The position numbers and the translations under genes are program-made. From Pseudoxanthomonas sp. F37 (GTDB lineage: Bacteria; Pseudomonadota; Gammaproteobacteria; Xanthomonadales; Xanthomonadaceae), in assembly GCF_022965755.1 (NCBI RefSeq), contig NZ_CP095187.1, positions 2,170,001 to 2,234,000 of the forward strand: a stretch of DNA of 64,000 nt, written 5' to 3'. The notes under the pieces were generated by a model that was given only the letters and a program-made list of their open reading frames with translations, had not been told where the DNA came from and made no database searches. This document shows positions 8,696-18,043 of this stretch, piece by piece (within the stretch, counting starts at the first letter, position 1; each line of letters starts with the position of its first letter).

Positions 8696-11600
8696 ATGCC
8701 CAAGTTCTTCATCAACCACCCGGTCTTCGCCTGGGTTGTGTCGATCCTGATCTCGCTGGCCGGCGTGATCTCGATCCTCAACCTAGGCGTGGAGTCCTAT
8801 CCGTCCATCGCACCGCCCCAGGTCGTCGTCAATGCGACCTATCCGGGCGCCAGCGCCGAAACCACCGAACGCTCGGTCACCCAGGTGATCGAGCAGCAGC
8901 TGACCGGCATCGACAACCTGCTGTATTTCAGCTCCACCTCCAGTTCGTCCGGACAGGCCTCGATCACCCTGACCTTCCAGACCGGCACCGACCCGGACAT
9001 CGCCCAGGTGCAGGTGCAGAACAAGGTCTCGCTGGCCACGCCGCGACTGCCCAGCGAGGTGACCGCCCAGGGCGTGGTGGTGGCCAAGGCCAATGCCGGC
9101 TTCCTGATGGTGGTGGGCCTGCAATCGGATAACCCGAGCATCGACCGCAACCGCCTGAACGACATCGTCGCCTCGCGCGTGCTGGACCAGATCGCCCGCG
9201 TGCCCGGCGTCGGCAGCACCCAGCACTTCGGGTCCGAGTACGCCATGAACCTGTGGCTGGATCCGGGCAAGCTGCAGGGCTACAACCTGTCGGCCACGGA
9301 AGTGCTGACCGCCGTGCGCGCGCAGAACGTGCAGTTCGCGGCCGGCTCGATCGGCTCCGATCCCGCGCCCGAAGGCCAGGCCTTCACGGCGACGGTGTCG
9401 GCGGAAGGCCGTTTCACCTCGCCCGAGCAGTTCGAACAGATCATCCTGCGCGCTAACAGCGACGGGTCCACGGTCCGCCTGAAGGACGTCGCCCGGGTGG
9501 AATTCGGGGCGCAGAACTTCGGCTTCGACACCCAGTTCAACGGCAAGCCGGTCGGCGCGTTCGCCATCCAGCTGCTGCCGGGCGCCAACGCGCTGAACGT
9601 GGCCGAGGCCGTGCGCGCCAAGATGGACGAGCTGCAGCCCAGCTTCCCGCAGGGCGTCACCTGGTTCTCGCCCTACGACACCACGACGTTCGTGAAGATC
9701 TCGATCGAGGAAGTGGTCAAGACGCTGATCGAGGCGATCATCCTGGTGTTCCTGGTGATGCTGGTGTTCCTGCAGAACTTCCGCGCCACCATCATCCCCA
9801 CCCTGGTGATCCCGGTCGCCCTGCTGGGCACGTTCTGGGGCCTGAGCGTCATCGGCTTCACCATCAACCAGCTGACGATGTTCGCGCTGGTGCTGGCCAT
9901 CGGCATCGTGGTCGACGACGCGATCGTGGTGATCGAGAACGTCGAACGCATCATGGCCGAGGAGAAGCTGCCGCCGCGCGAAGCCACCATCAAGGCCATG
10001 GGCCAGATCACCGGCGCGGTGATCGCCATCACCGTGGTGCTGGCGGCGGTGTTCATCCCGTCCGCACTGCAGGGCGGCGCCTCGGGCGAGATCTACAAGC
10101 AGTTCGCCCTGACCATCGCCATTTCCATGGCGTTTTCCGCCTTCCTGGCGCTGGGCTTCACGCCGGCGTTGTGCGCGACGTTCCTGAAGCAGCACGAGCA
10201 CGACAGCCACGAGAAGAAGAACATCGTCTTCCGTGCCTTCGAGAAGTACTACGGCAGGATCGAGAAGACCTACGTGGGCCACATCGGCGCAGCCATCAGG
10301 CACGCGCCGCGCTGGATGGTGGTGTTCGCGCTGCTGACCGTGCTGGCCGGCTTCCTGTTCACCCGCCTGCCGAGCAGTTTCGTGCCGGAAGAGGACCAGG
10401 GCTACGCCCTGGCCATCGTCCAGCTGCCGCCGGGCAACTCGCTGCAGAAGACCAAGCAGGTCTTCAACCAGGTCCGCGGCACGCTGCAGCAGATGGACGG
10501 CTTCGACGGCGTGATGGAAGTGGCCGGCTTCAGCTTCCTGGGCCGCGGCGAGAACGTGGGCATGGCCTTCATCCGCCTGAAGCCCTGGGACGAGCGCGAC
10601 ATCACCGTGCCTGAATTCATCCAGCAGGCGAACCAGCGCTTCTACGGCATCAAGGGCGCGCAGATCTTCGTGGTGAACCTGCCGACGATCCAGGGCCTGG
10701 GCCAGTTCGGCGGCTTCGACATGTGGCTGCAGGACCGCGCCGGCCTGGGCCAGGACGCCCTGATGTCCGCGCGCAACCAGCTGCTCGGCGCCGCCTCGCA
10801 GGACAAGAGCCTGATGGCGGTGCGACCGAACACGCTGGAGAACGCACCCCAGCTGCAGCTGCACGTGGACCGCGTACAGGCGCAGGCGATGGGTCTGTCG
10901 GTCAGCGACATCTACAACGGCATCCAGCTGATGCTGGCGCCGGTGTACGTCAACGACTTCTTCTACGAAGGCCGCATCAAGCGCGTGAACATGCGTGCCG
11001 ACGCGCCCTACCGCACGGGTGCCGAATCGCTGGGCCGGATCTATACCCCCAGCAGCCAGCAGACCGACGCCAGCGGCGGGCGCGCGATGATCCCGCTGTC
11101 GAACGTGGTGCAGTCGGAGTGGGCCTCGGTGCCGCCGGCACTCTCGCGCTACAACGGCTACTCGGCGGTGAACATCAACGGTTCGGCGGCGCCGGGCAGT
11201 TCGTCGGGCCAGGCGATGACCACGATGGAGCACATCGTGACCGACCAGCTGCCACAGGGTTTCGGCTACGACTGGAGCGGCATGTCGTACCAGGAGATCC
11301 TGGCCGGCAACAGCGCCACCCTGCTGATGGTGCTGTCCATCGTGGTGGTGTTCCTCTGCCTGGCGGCGCTGTACGAGAGCTGGTCGATCCCGGTGGCCGT
11401 GCTGCTGGTGGTGCCGCTGGGCGCACTGGGCGCACTGGCGTTCACCATGCTGCGCGGGCTGTCGAACGACCTGTTCTTCAAGATCGGCCTGATCACCATC
11501 ATCGGCCTGGCGGCGAAGAACGCGATCCTGATCGTCGAGTTCGCGGTGATGGAGCGAAAGCAGGGCAAGACCCTGCGCGAGGCGGTGATATCGGCGGCGC

Positions 11601-11860
11601 ACCTGCGCTTCCGCCCGATCCTGATGACGTCCTTCGCCTTCATCATGGGCGTGCTGCCGATGGCCATCTCCACGGGCGCCGGCGCCAATGCCCGCCATGC
11701 CATCGGCACCGGCGTCATCGGCGGCATGATCTTCGCCACGTTCCTGGGCCTGCTGCTGATCCCGGTCTTCTTCGTGTCGGTCCGGCGCATGCTGGGCGAC
11801 AGGATGGACGAGCCCTCGAAGGAATACCTGGAGGAACAGGGCAAGCCGGCCTCCCGCTGA
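8696..11860 (+). CDS. RND multidrug efflux permease, HAE-1 (AcrB/MexB) type
   Basis: Proton-driven inner-membrane drug exporter of 1054 residues with twelve transmembrane segments and two large periplasmic loops. The proton-relay residues are visible: Asp407-Asp408 in GIVVDDAIVVIENVE and Lys941 in IGLAAKNAILIVEFA, almost the same numbering as E. coli AcrB. The N-terminus MPKFFINHPVFAWV is typical of the family. Substrate range cannot be read from sequence; the AcrB/MexB/TtgB class usually exports hydrophobic and amphiphilic drugs. It is the last gene of the tetR-adaptor-pump operon and is followed by a terminator. Confidence 0.96.
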   Translation: MPKFFINHPVFAWVVSILISLAGVISILNLGVESYPSIAPPQVVVNATYPGASAETTERSVTQVIEQQLTGIDNLLYFSSTSSSSGQASITLTFQTGTDPDIAQVQVQNKVSLATPRLPSEVTAQGVVVAKANAGFLMVVGLQSDNPSIDRNRLNDIVASRVLDQIARVPGVGSTQHFGSEYAMNLWLDPGKLQGYNLSATEVLTAVRAQNVQFAAGSIGSDPAPEGQAFTATVSAEGRFTSPEQFEQIILRANSDGSTVRLKDVARVEFGAQNFGFDTQFNGKPVGAFAIQLLPGANALNVAEAVRAKMDELQPSFPQGVTWFSPYDTTTFVKISIEEVVKTLIEAIILVFLVMLVFLQNFRATIIPTLVIPVALLGTFWGLSVIGFTINQLTMFALVLAIGIVVDDAIVVIENVERIMAEEKLPPREATIKAMGQITGAVIAITVVLAAVFIPSALQGGASGEIYKQFALTIAISMAFSAFLALGFTPALCATFLKQHEHDSHEKKNIVFRAFEKYYGRIEKTYVGHIGAAIRHAPRWMVVFALLTVLAGFLFTRLPSSFVPEEDQGYALAIVQLPPGNSLQKTKQVFNQVRGTLQQMDGFDGVMEVAGFSFLGRGENVGMAFIRLKPWDERDITVPEFIQQANQRFYGIKGAQIFVVNLPTIQGLGQFGGFDMWLQDRAGLGQDALMSARNQLLGAASQDKSLMAVRPNTLENAPQLQLHVDRVQAQAMGLSVSDIYNGIQLMLAPVYVNDFFYEGRIKRVNMRADAPYRTGAESLGRIYTPSSQQTDASGGRAMIPLSNVVQSEWASVPPALSRYNGYSAVNINGSAAPGSSSGQAMTTMEHIVTDQLPQGFGYDWSGMSYQEILAGNSATLLMVLSIVVVFLCLAALYESWSIPVAVLLVVPLGALGALAFTMLRGLSNDLFFKIGLITIIGLAAKNAILIVEFAVMERKQGKTLREAVISAAHLRFRPILMTSFAFIMGVLPMAISTGAGANARHAIGTGVIGGMIFATFLGLLLIPVFFVSVRRMLGDRMDEPSKEYLEEQGKPASR

Positions 11861-11881
11861 CGCCGGCCTGTCCGTCGTGGA

Positions 11882-11910
11882 AAGCCCCGGTCCTGCCCGG
11901 GGCTTTTTTT
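11882..11910 (+). terminator. Terminator of the first efflux operon
   Basis: AGCCCCGG-TCCTG-CCCGGGGCT forms a GC-rich stem followed by TTTTTTT, 21 bp after the pump stop codon. It is a textbook intrinsic terminator. Confidence 0.9.
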
Positions 11911-12138
11911 GCATCGAGGGCATCGCGATGCCCCGCTTGTCCTCGATGACCCGTCTTCTGCGTGACCGCGGGGATGGCCGGCGTTGCGCGGCCCGTGAAG
12001 ACCGCGGTGGACCGGGTAAACCATCCGCACTTCTAGCCGGCGTCTCAAATCGTGATAATCCGGCGCTTCATGCTGTCGAACCGGCCCCCGCCCGTTCGTC
12101 GCCCTGACGACTTCCCCTGACTGCCGAAGACCTCCCCG

Positions 12139-13335
12139 ATGACACGGAAAGACCCCAACGCACGGAAAAAGCCCTCCACGACCAAGCGCATGATCCTGAT
12201 GCTGGTCGGCGTGGTGGTGATCTTCGGCGGCGTATTCGCCGTCAAGGCCATCATGGGCAAGGGCATGAACGACTTCTTCGACAACATGCCCCAACCCGCC
12301 TCCACGGTCACCGACTGGACGGCCAAGGAGGAGGAATGGGTCGATGCGCAGCAGGCCGTGGGCACGTTCGTGGCCATCAACGGCACCGACGTCACCACCG
12401 AGGCCGGTGGCGTGGTGCGCAGCCTGTCCATCGACGTGGGCAAGCCGGTCAAGGCCGGCACGGTGCTGGCCCAGCTCAACACCGCCAATGAACTGGCGGT
12501 GCTGAAATCGCTGGAAGCCTCGGCCAAGCTGGCCGCGGTGCAGCGCGACCGCTGGCAGGCGCTCGCGCGCGACAAGCTGGTGTCCCAGGCCGAGGCCGAG
12601 GAGCGCGCCACCGTGGCCGCCACGTCGCTGGCCCAGGTGGAGGCCCAGCGGGCGCTGATCGCGCAGAAGACCATCCGCGCGCCGTTCGACGGCGTGCTGG
12701 GGATCCGCCAGGTCAACCTGGGACAGTTCATCAACCCGGGCGACCCCATCGTGAGCCTGCAGGCGCTGGATCCGATCTACCTGGATTTCACCCTGCCCGA
12801 GCGCCAGGTTGGCCAGGTGCTGCCCGGCACGACCATCCGCGCCACCGTCGACGCGCTGCCGGGACAGGTGTTCGAGGGCAAGGTCACGGCCGTCGAGCCG
12901 CAGGTCGATCCGGCCACGCGCAACTTCAAGGTCCAGGCCACGCTGGAAAATCCGCAGTACAACCTGCGCCCCGGTGCGTTCGCGCACGTCGGTTTCGACA
13001 CCGGCGACAGCCGCAAGGTGGTGGTGGTGCCGCAGACCGCCATCAGCTTCAATCCGTACGGCAACGCGGTGTACGTGATCCAGGAAGTGCAGCGTGCCGA
13101 GGGCGAAACCGACATGCAGGGCAAGCCGCTGACCGGCAAGAAGCTGGTGGTGCGCCAGCGTTTCGTGAAGACCGGCGCCACCCGCGGCGACCTGATCGCC
13201 GTCACCGAAGGCCTCAAGCCCGGCGAGCGCGTCGCCACCAGCGGCCTGCTGAAGCTGCGCAACGACGCCGAGGTGGTGGTGAACAACAAGGTGCAGCCGG
13301 TCAGTGAGGCCCAGCCGAAGCCCGAGAACCGCTGA
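12139..13335 (+). CDS. RND efflux periplasmic adaptor, second system (MexH-like)
   Basis: Membrane fusion protein of 398 residues for the pump that follows 12 bp later. It has a charged N-terminus (MTRKDPNARKKPSTTKR) and a single transmembrane anchor at about residues 18-42 instead of a lipobox, so it is held in the inner membrane by this helix. The barrel-sandwich domain (GGVVRSLSIDVGKPVKAGTV), a short helical hairpin, and the beta-barrel region around IRAPFDGVLGIRQVNLGQF are all recognisable. The sequence type resembles MexH/VexC adaptors more than AcrA. About 230 bp of upstream DNA, free of other genes after the previous terminator, probably carries its promoter; I see only a weak -10 (GATAAT at 12054). 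Confidence 0.92.
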   Translation: MTRKDPNARKKPSTTKRMILMLVGVVVIFGGVFAVKAIMGKGMNDFFDNMPQPASTVTDWTAKEEEWVDAQQAVGTFVAINGTDVTTEAGGVVRSLSIDVGKPVKAGTVLAQLNTANELAVLKSLEASAKLAAVQRDRWQALARDKLVSQAEAEERATVAATSLAQVEAQRALIAQKTIRAPFDGVLGIRQVNLGQFINPGDPIVSLQALDPIYLDFTLPERQVGQVLPGTTIRATVDALPGQVFEGKVTAVEPQVDPATRNFKVQATLENPQYNLRPGAFAHVGFDTGDSRKVVVVPQTAISFNPYGNAVYVIQEVQRAEGETDMQGKPLTGKKLVVRQRFVKTGATRGDLIAVTEGLKPGERVATSGLLKLRNDAEVVVNNKVQPVSEAQPKPENR

Positions 13336-13347
13336 CGGAGCGCCGGC

Positions 13348-16300
13348 ATGAAATTCACCGACATCTTCATCAACAAGCCGGTGCTGGCGATCGTCGTCAG
13401 CCTGTTCATCCTGCTGTTCGGGCTGCGCTCGTTCACCGAACTCAACGTGCGCCAGTACCCCGAGCTGCGCAACGCCGTGGTCAACATCAGTACCGTGTAC
13501 TACGGCGCCGACGCGGACCTGATCCAGGGCTTCATCACCACGCCGCTGGAACGTGAAGTCGCCAGCGCGGAGGGCATCGAGTACCTCAGTTCGACCAGTT
13601 CGGCCGGCGTCAGCCAGATCCAGGCCTACATCCGGCTGGACCAGGACCCCAACGAGGCGCTCACCCAGATCGCCGCGAAGGTCAACAAGATGCGCGGCCA
13701 GCTGCCGCCGGAATCGGAAGATCCGGTGATCGACCTGCAGCAGGGCCAGCAGATCGCGGCCATGTACGTGTCCTTCGCCAGCGAGACGCTGGACAACAAC
13801 CAGATCACCGACTACCTGACCCGCGTGGTCCAGCCCAAGCTGGTCACCGTCTCGGGCGTGCAGCGCGCCGACATCCTGGGCGCGGGCACCTTCGCCATGC
13901 GCGTCTGGCTGAAGCCGGACCGCATGACGGCGCTGCAGGTGACGGCCAGCGACGTGTCCAACGCCCTGTCGTCCAACAACGTGCTGGCGGCGGTGGGTTC
14001 CACCAAGGGCCAGATGGTCGCCATCGACATGACGGCCCGCACCGACCTGCGCAATGCCGACGAGTTCCGCCAGCTGATCATCCGCGAACAGAACGGCGCC
14101 ATCGTGCGGCTCGGCGACGTGGCCGACGTGCAGCTGGGTTCGGAAAGCTACGGCACCTCGGTCCGCATCAACGGCGAGGCGGCCACGTTCATGGGCATCT
14201 TCGTGGCCCCGGACGCGAACTCGCTGGACGTCATCAAGGACGTGCGCACGCTGTGGGACAACGAGATCATCCCGCAGCTGCCGGAAGGCATCAAGGCCAC
14301 CATCCCGTACGACAGCACCGAGCAGATCCAGGACGCCATCGACGAGGTGGTCAGCACCATCGTGGAAGCGGTGGTCATCGTGATCGTGGTGATCTTCCTG
14401 TTCCTGGGCTCGCTGCGCAGCGTGCTGATCCCGGCGGTGACGGTGCCGCTGTCGCTGGTGGGTGCGCTGTTCCTGATGCTGCTGATGGGCTTCACCATCA
14501 ACCTGCTGACCCTGCTGGCGATGGTACTGGCCATCGGCATCGTGGTGGACGACGCGATCATCGTGCTGGAGAACATCCACCGGCACATCGAGGAAGGCAT
14601 GTCGCCGTACGAGGCGGCGGTCAAGGGCGCGCGCGAACTGGCCTGGCCGGTCGTGGCCATGACCACCACGCTGGTGGCCGTCTATCTGCCGATCGGCTTC
14701 CAGGGCGGCCTGACCGGCGTGCTGTTCACCGAATTCGCCTTCACCCTTGCGGGCTCGGTGCTGCTGTCGGGCGTGATCGCGCTGACGCTCAGCCCGATGA
14801 TGTGCGCCAAGCTGCTCAAGCCCCACACCGAAGGCGGCAAGGGCAAGCTGGAGAAGTGGCTGGACGCGCGCTTCGACAAGCTCAACGCCGGCTACCAGCG
14901 GCGCCTGCACGGCACCCTGGAAACCAAGTCCGTGGTCGGCGTGTTCGGCCTGCTGGTGCTGGTGTCGTGCGTGTTCCTGTACATCACCGCCCCGAAGGAG
15001 CCCGCGCCGCTGGAGGACGAGGGCTTCATCTTCTCGGTCGCCAGTGCCGACCCCTACTCCACCCTGGACTACGTGGAGCGCTACACCGAGGAGGTCACCC
15101 AGATCGCCAAGGGCGTGCCGGAGGTGCAGGACTACTTCCTGTTCAACGGCGGCTTCGGCGGCAGCGGCGGTGGCGCCAGCCCGATGGCGATGGCCGGCTT
15201 CGTGCTGAAGCCCTGGAGCGAGCGCGACCGTTCGACCAACGCCGTGCTGCAACAGGAACTGCAGCCCAAGATGAGCCAGGTCAGCGGCCTGAACATCTTC
15301 GCGCTGGTGCCCCCCTCGCTGCCGAGCGCCGGCGGCGACGGCGGCGGCGGCGAGTTCGTCATCGGCGGCGTGGGCGAGCTGAGCCAGCTGGCCGAACTGG
15401 CCGACCAGATCCTGATGAAGGCGATGGAGAGCAAGCGCTTCATCTTCCTGGACAAGGACCTGAAGATCGACAAGCCGCGCATCGAGGTCAACATCGACCG
15501 CGACAAGGCGGCCAGCCTGGGCATCGACATGCGCACGCTGGCGGCCGACATGGCGGCCATGCTGTCCGGCGGCTACACCAACCGCTTCGCCATGCAGAAC
15601 CGCTCCTACCTGGTGATCCCGCAGGTGCAGCGCAGCGACCGCCTCAACGCCAGCGACCTGGAGAACTACTACACCCGGACCCGCGACGGCGAGCTGATCC
15701 CGCTGTCGACCATCGTGACGCTGAAGGAAAGCGCGCAGCCGCAGTCGCTCAAGCGCTTCCAGCAGTTGAACGCGGTGTCGATCACCTTCGCCCCGCGCCC
15801 CGGCGTGAGCAAGGGCGAGGCGCTGGCCATCCTCGAGCAGGCGGCGAAGGAAGTATTGCCGCAGGGTTACTCGGTGGACTACGCCGGCGAGTCGCGCCAG
15901 TTCAAGCAGGAGGGCGCGGCGATGCTGGTGACGCTGGCATTGGCGCTGATCGTCATCTTCCTGGTGCTGTCGGCGCAGTTCGAGAGCTTCCGCGATGCGT
16001 TGATCATGCTGCTGACGGTCCCCATGGCCATCTGCGGCGCATTGCTGACGCTCAACGTGCTGGCGCTGCTCAGCGGCATCCTGGGGTTCATGCAGATCGA
16101 GGCGTTCCCGGGCATGAGCATCAACATCTACACCCAGGTGGGCCTGGTGACGCTGGTGGGCGTGATCTCCAAGCACGGCATCCTGATCGTGGAGTTCGCC
16201 AACAAGCTGCAGATCGAGCGCGGCCTGAGCAAGCGCGAGGCCATCGAGCAGGCCGCAGCCATCCGCCTGCGCCCGGTGCTGATGACCACCGCCGCCCTGG

Positions 16301-16521
16301 TGTTCGCGATGATCCCCCTGTTGATCGCCAGCGGCCCGGGCGCCGCCTCGCGCTTCTCCATGGGCGTGGTGATCGCCTCAGGCATGACCATCGGCACGAT
16401 GTTCACCCTGTTCGTGCTGCCGGCGTTCTACCTGTACCTGGCGCGCGACCATGCGCACGACCGCAAGGATGCCGATAATGTCGCCGCGACCGTGGACGGC
16501 GAACCCGCCCCCGGACATTGA
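13348..16521 (+). CDS. RND multidrug efflux permease, second system (MexI-like)
   Basis: Proton-antiport RND pump of 1057 residues. The proton-relay acidic pair is Asp401-Asp402 in GIVVDDAIIVLENIHRH, and the lysine is Lys942 in ISKHGILIVEFAN. His follows this Lys where AcrB-type pumps have Asn, which together with the short periplasmic segment rich in Gly at about residues 600-675 (FGGSGGGASP and GGDGGGGEFVIGG) separates it from the first pump. It forms a two-gene operon with its adaptor, again with no channel gene. Substrates are unknown; the MexGHI class moves redox-active metabolites and some drugs, which is only a family-level hint. Confidence 0.95.
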   Translation: MKFTDIFINKPVLAIVVSLFILLFGLRSFTELNVRQYPELRNAVVNISTVYYGADADLIQGFITTPLEREVASAEGIEYLSSTSSAGVSQIQAYIRLDQDPNEALTQIAAKVNKMRGQLPPESEDPVIDLQQGQQIAAMYVSFASETLDNNQITDYLTRVVQPKLVTVSGVQRADILGAGTFAMRVWLKPDRMTALQVTASDVSNALSSNNVLAAVGSTKGQMVAIDMTARTDLRNADEFRQLIIREQNGAIVRLGDVADVQLGSESYGTSVRINGEAATFMGIFVAPDANSLDVIKDVRTLWDNEIIPQLPEGIKATIPYDSTEQIQDAIDEVVSTIVEAVVIVIVVIFLFLGSLRSVLIPAVTVPLSLVGALFLMLLMGFTINLLTLLAMVLAIGIVVDDAIIVLENIHRHIEEGMSPYEAAVKGARELAWPVVAMTTTLVAVYLPIGFQGGLTGVLFTEFAFTLAGSVLLSGVIALTLSPMMCAKLLKPHTEGGKGKLEKWLDARFDKLNAGYQRRLHGTLETKSVVGVFGLLVLVSCVFLYITAPKEPAPLEDEGFIFSVASADPYSTLDYVERYTEEVTQIAKGVPEVQDYFLFNGGFGGSGGGASPMAMAGFVLKPWSERDRSTNAVLQQELQPKMSQVSGLNIFALVPPSLPSAGGDGGGGEFVIGGVGELSQLAELADQILMKAMESKRFIFLDKDLKIDKPRIEVNIDRDKAASLGIDMRTLAADMAAMLSGGYTNRFAMQNRSYLVIPQVQRSDRLNASDLENYYTRTRDGELIPLSTIVTLKESAQPQSLKRFQQLNAVSITFAPRPGVSKGEALAILEQAAKEVLPQGYSVDYAGESRQFKQEGAAMLVTLALALIVIFLVLSAQFESFRDALIMLLTVPMAICGALLTLNVLALLSGILGFMQIEAFPGMSINIYTQVGLVTLVGVISKHGILIVEFANKLQIERGLSKREAIEQAAAIRLRPVLMTTAALVFAMIPLLIASGPGAASRFSMGVVIASGMTIGTMFTLFVLPAFYLYLARDHAHDRKDADNVAATVDGEPAPGH

Positions 16522-16549
16522 CCCGCCGGGCAGTCGATGCAGCGAAAAA

Positions 16550-16572
16550 GCCCCGGCCATGCCGGGGCCTTT
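16550..16572. terminator. Bidirectional terminator between the second RND pump and the HxlR gene
   Basis: The perfect stem GCCCCGGC-CAT-GCCGGGGC is preceded by AAAAA and followed by CCTTT, so it can end transcripts arriving from both convergent genes. Confidence 0.8.
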
Positions 16573-16578
16573 CATGCG

Positions 16579-16962
16579 CTACTTGGGTGCGTTGGCAGCC
16601 GGCGCCACGTAGGCCTTGCGCGCGGCGCGGACCTCGTCGTGGTGGTCGGCCGCCCACTGGGCCAGCATCTCCACCCGCTCGAAGAACGATGCACCCAGCG
16701 GGGTCAGGGCGTAGTCGACGCGCGGCGGTACCGTCGGGAACACGGCACGGCTGACCAGGCCATCCTGTTCCAGGTGCCGCAGCGTCTGCGCCAGCATGCG
16801 CGGCGAGATGTCCGCCACGCGCTTGCGGATCTCGGAGAACCGCAGCGTGCCGGTCGCCAGTTCGTGCAGCACGAGCACGGTCCAGCGATCGCCAAGGCGG
16901 TCCAGCACGTCGCGGATCGGGCAGTTCTCGACGAGGATCAGGGATTGGCGGTGCAGCGTCAT
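16579..16962 (-). CDS. HxlR-family transcriptional regulator (YtfH-like)
   Basis: Winged-helix DNA-binding protein of 127 residues of the HxlR family, whose members often sense quinones, aldehydes or other electrophiles. The family opening [20 protein letters not shown] is visible at residues 14-33, followed by the recognition region [20 protein letters not shown] and the wing ([14 protein letters not shown]). Cys14 in the N-terminal arm is the position used as a redox or electrophile sensor in several relatives. GGAG sits 6 nt before the ATG. It is divergent from the quinone-reductase-like gene at 17089, the same arrangement as E. coli ytfH-ytfG, and the shared region holds an 18-bp perfect palindrome. 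Confidence 0.92.
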   Translation of the reverse strand: MTLHRQSLILVENCPIRDVLDRLGDRWTVLVLHELATGTLRFSEIRKRVADISPRMLAQTLRHLEQDGLVSRAVFPTVPPRVDYALTPLGASFFERVEMLAQWAADHHDEVRAARKAYVAPAANAPK

Positions 16963-16978
16963 GGGGGGCTCCGGGGCT

Positions 16979-17054
16979 GGTTACCGCGCGGTAACCGGGT
17001 TACTTCCAACGCCCTGCTTGTGGGAGCGGAAGCCATTACTACCATAGGGTAACC
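16979..17054. promoter_or_regulatory. HxlR operator region with repeated GGTTACC motifs
   Basis: The intergenic region contains the perfect 18-bp palindrome GGTTACCGCGCGGTAACC at 16979-16996, an overlapping second inverted pair GTAAC-CGG-GTTAC at 16991-17003, and a further GGGTAACC at 17047-17054. The motifs lie between the two divergent starts, so one regulator could control both genes. Operator function is inferred from position and symmetry. Confidence 0.7.
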
Positions 17055-17088
17055 AATGTCCTTTCCATTACCAAACCAAGGAGTTCCC

Positions 17089-17985
17089 ATGTCCGTCCCC
17101 ACCCTGCTCGTCACCGGCGCTTCCGGCCACCTCGGCCGCGCGGTCGTGCGCCATCTGCTGGACACCCTCCAGGTCCCGCCGGCCCGCATCATCGCCACCA
17201 GCCGCAAGCCCGAGGCGCTTGCCGACCTCGCCGCCCGCGGCGTGACCGTACGGGCGGCGGACTTCGATGAACCCGGCACGCTGGCCGAGGCGTTCCGCGG
17301 CGCCGACCGTGTGCTGCTGGTCAGCACCGATGCCCTGCTGGAGCCAGGCAAGCGCCTGGCGCAGCACCGCGCCGCGGTGCAGGCGGCGGCCGACGCCGGC
17401 GTGCAGCACGTCGTCTACACCTCGCTGCCCACGCCGGACACCTCGCACGTATCCTTTGCGCCCGACCATCTCGGCACCGAGCAGGCCCTGGCGGCCTCCG
17501 GCCTGGGTTGGACGTTCCTGCGCAACGCCTGGTATGCCGAGAACCTGGCGTATGCGCTCCCGTCGGCGCTGGCATCGGGCGAATGGGTCACCGCCGCCGG
17601 CGAAGGGGGCGTGGCCTACATCGCCCGCGACGACCTGGCCCATGCCGCTGCCGTCGCGCTGGCCGCCGACGGCAGCGGCAACCGCATCCTCACGCTGACC
17701 GGCACGCAGGCGCTGACCGCGCCCGAGGTAGCCGCAAAGGTCGCAACGGTCACGGGCAAGCCGCTGGCCGTGGTCGGCGTCACCGCGGAGCAACTGGCCG
17801 ACGGACTGCGCGCGCATGGCCTCCCGCCGGCGTTGGCGCAGGTCTTCACTTCGTTCGATGTGGCCACGGCCGCGGGCGATCTCGCTGCAGTGACGGATGA
17901 TTTCGCCGCGCTGACCGGCCGCGCGCCGGCGACCTTCGATGCGTGGCTGCCTGCGCACCTCGACCTGCTGACCAAGTCGCACTGA
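17089..17985 (+). CDS. NmrA-like NAD(P)-dependent oxidoreductase, probable quinone reductase (QorB/YtfG type)
   Basis: Atypical short-chain dehydrogenase of 298 residues with an N-terminal Rossmann nucleotide site (LVTGASGHLGRAVVRHLL) and the NmrA-family segments TSRKPEALADLAARGVTVRA and ADFDEPGTLAEAF. Family members such as E. coli QorB reduce quinones with NAD(P)H. The start at 17089 is preferred because AAGGAG lies 6 nt upstream; the open frame continues 11 codons further up without a ribosome site. It is transcribed away from the HxlR regulator over a shared operator, so it is probably induced by electrophiles or quinones. The substrate is not proven by sequence. Confidence 0.9.
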   Translation: MSVPTLLVTGASGHLGRAVVRHLLDTLQVPPARIIATSRKPEALADLAARGVTVRAADFDEPGTLAEAFRGADRVLLVSTDALLEPGKRLAQHRAAVQAAADAGVQHVVYTSLPTPDTSHVSFAPDHLGTEQALAASGLGWTFLRNAWYAENLAYALPSALASGEWVTAAGEGGVAYIARDDLAHAAAVALAADGSGNRILTLTGTQALTAPEVAAKVATVTGKPLAVVGVTAEQLADGLRAHGLPPALAQVFTSFDVATAAGDLAAVTDDFAALTGRAPATFDAWLPAHLDLLTKSH

Positions 17986-17996
17986 CGTCCGAAACA

Positions 17997-18022
17997 GGAA
18001 CCCCGGCCGAAGCCGGGGTTCC
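17997..18022. terminator. Hairpin terminator between convergent genes
   Basis: An 11-bp perfect stem GGAACCCCGGC-CGAA-GCCGGGGTTCC lies between the convergent quinone-reductase and DUF885 genes. There is no clear T run, so it may act in both directions with help from Rho. Confidence 0.65.
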
Positions 18023-18043
18023 TGGTGCTGCGCGCGGAACGCC

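Noticed and set aside
11266..16176. Minus-strand open frame of 1636 codons across the second RND operon
   Set aside because: Antisense to two well-supported efflux genes, no family motifs, His/Gln/Arg-rich composition.
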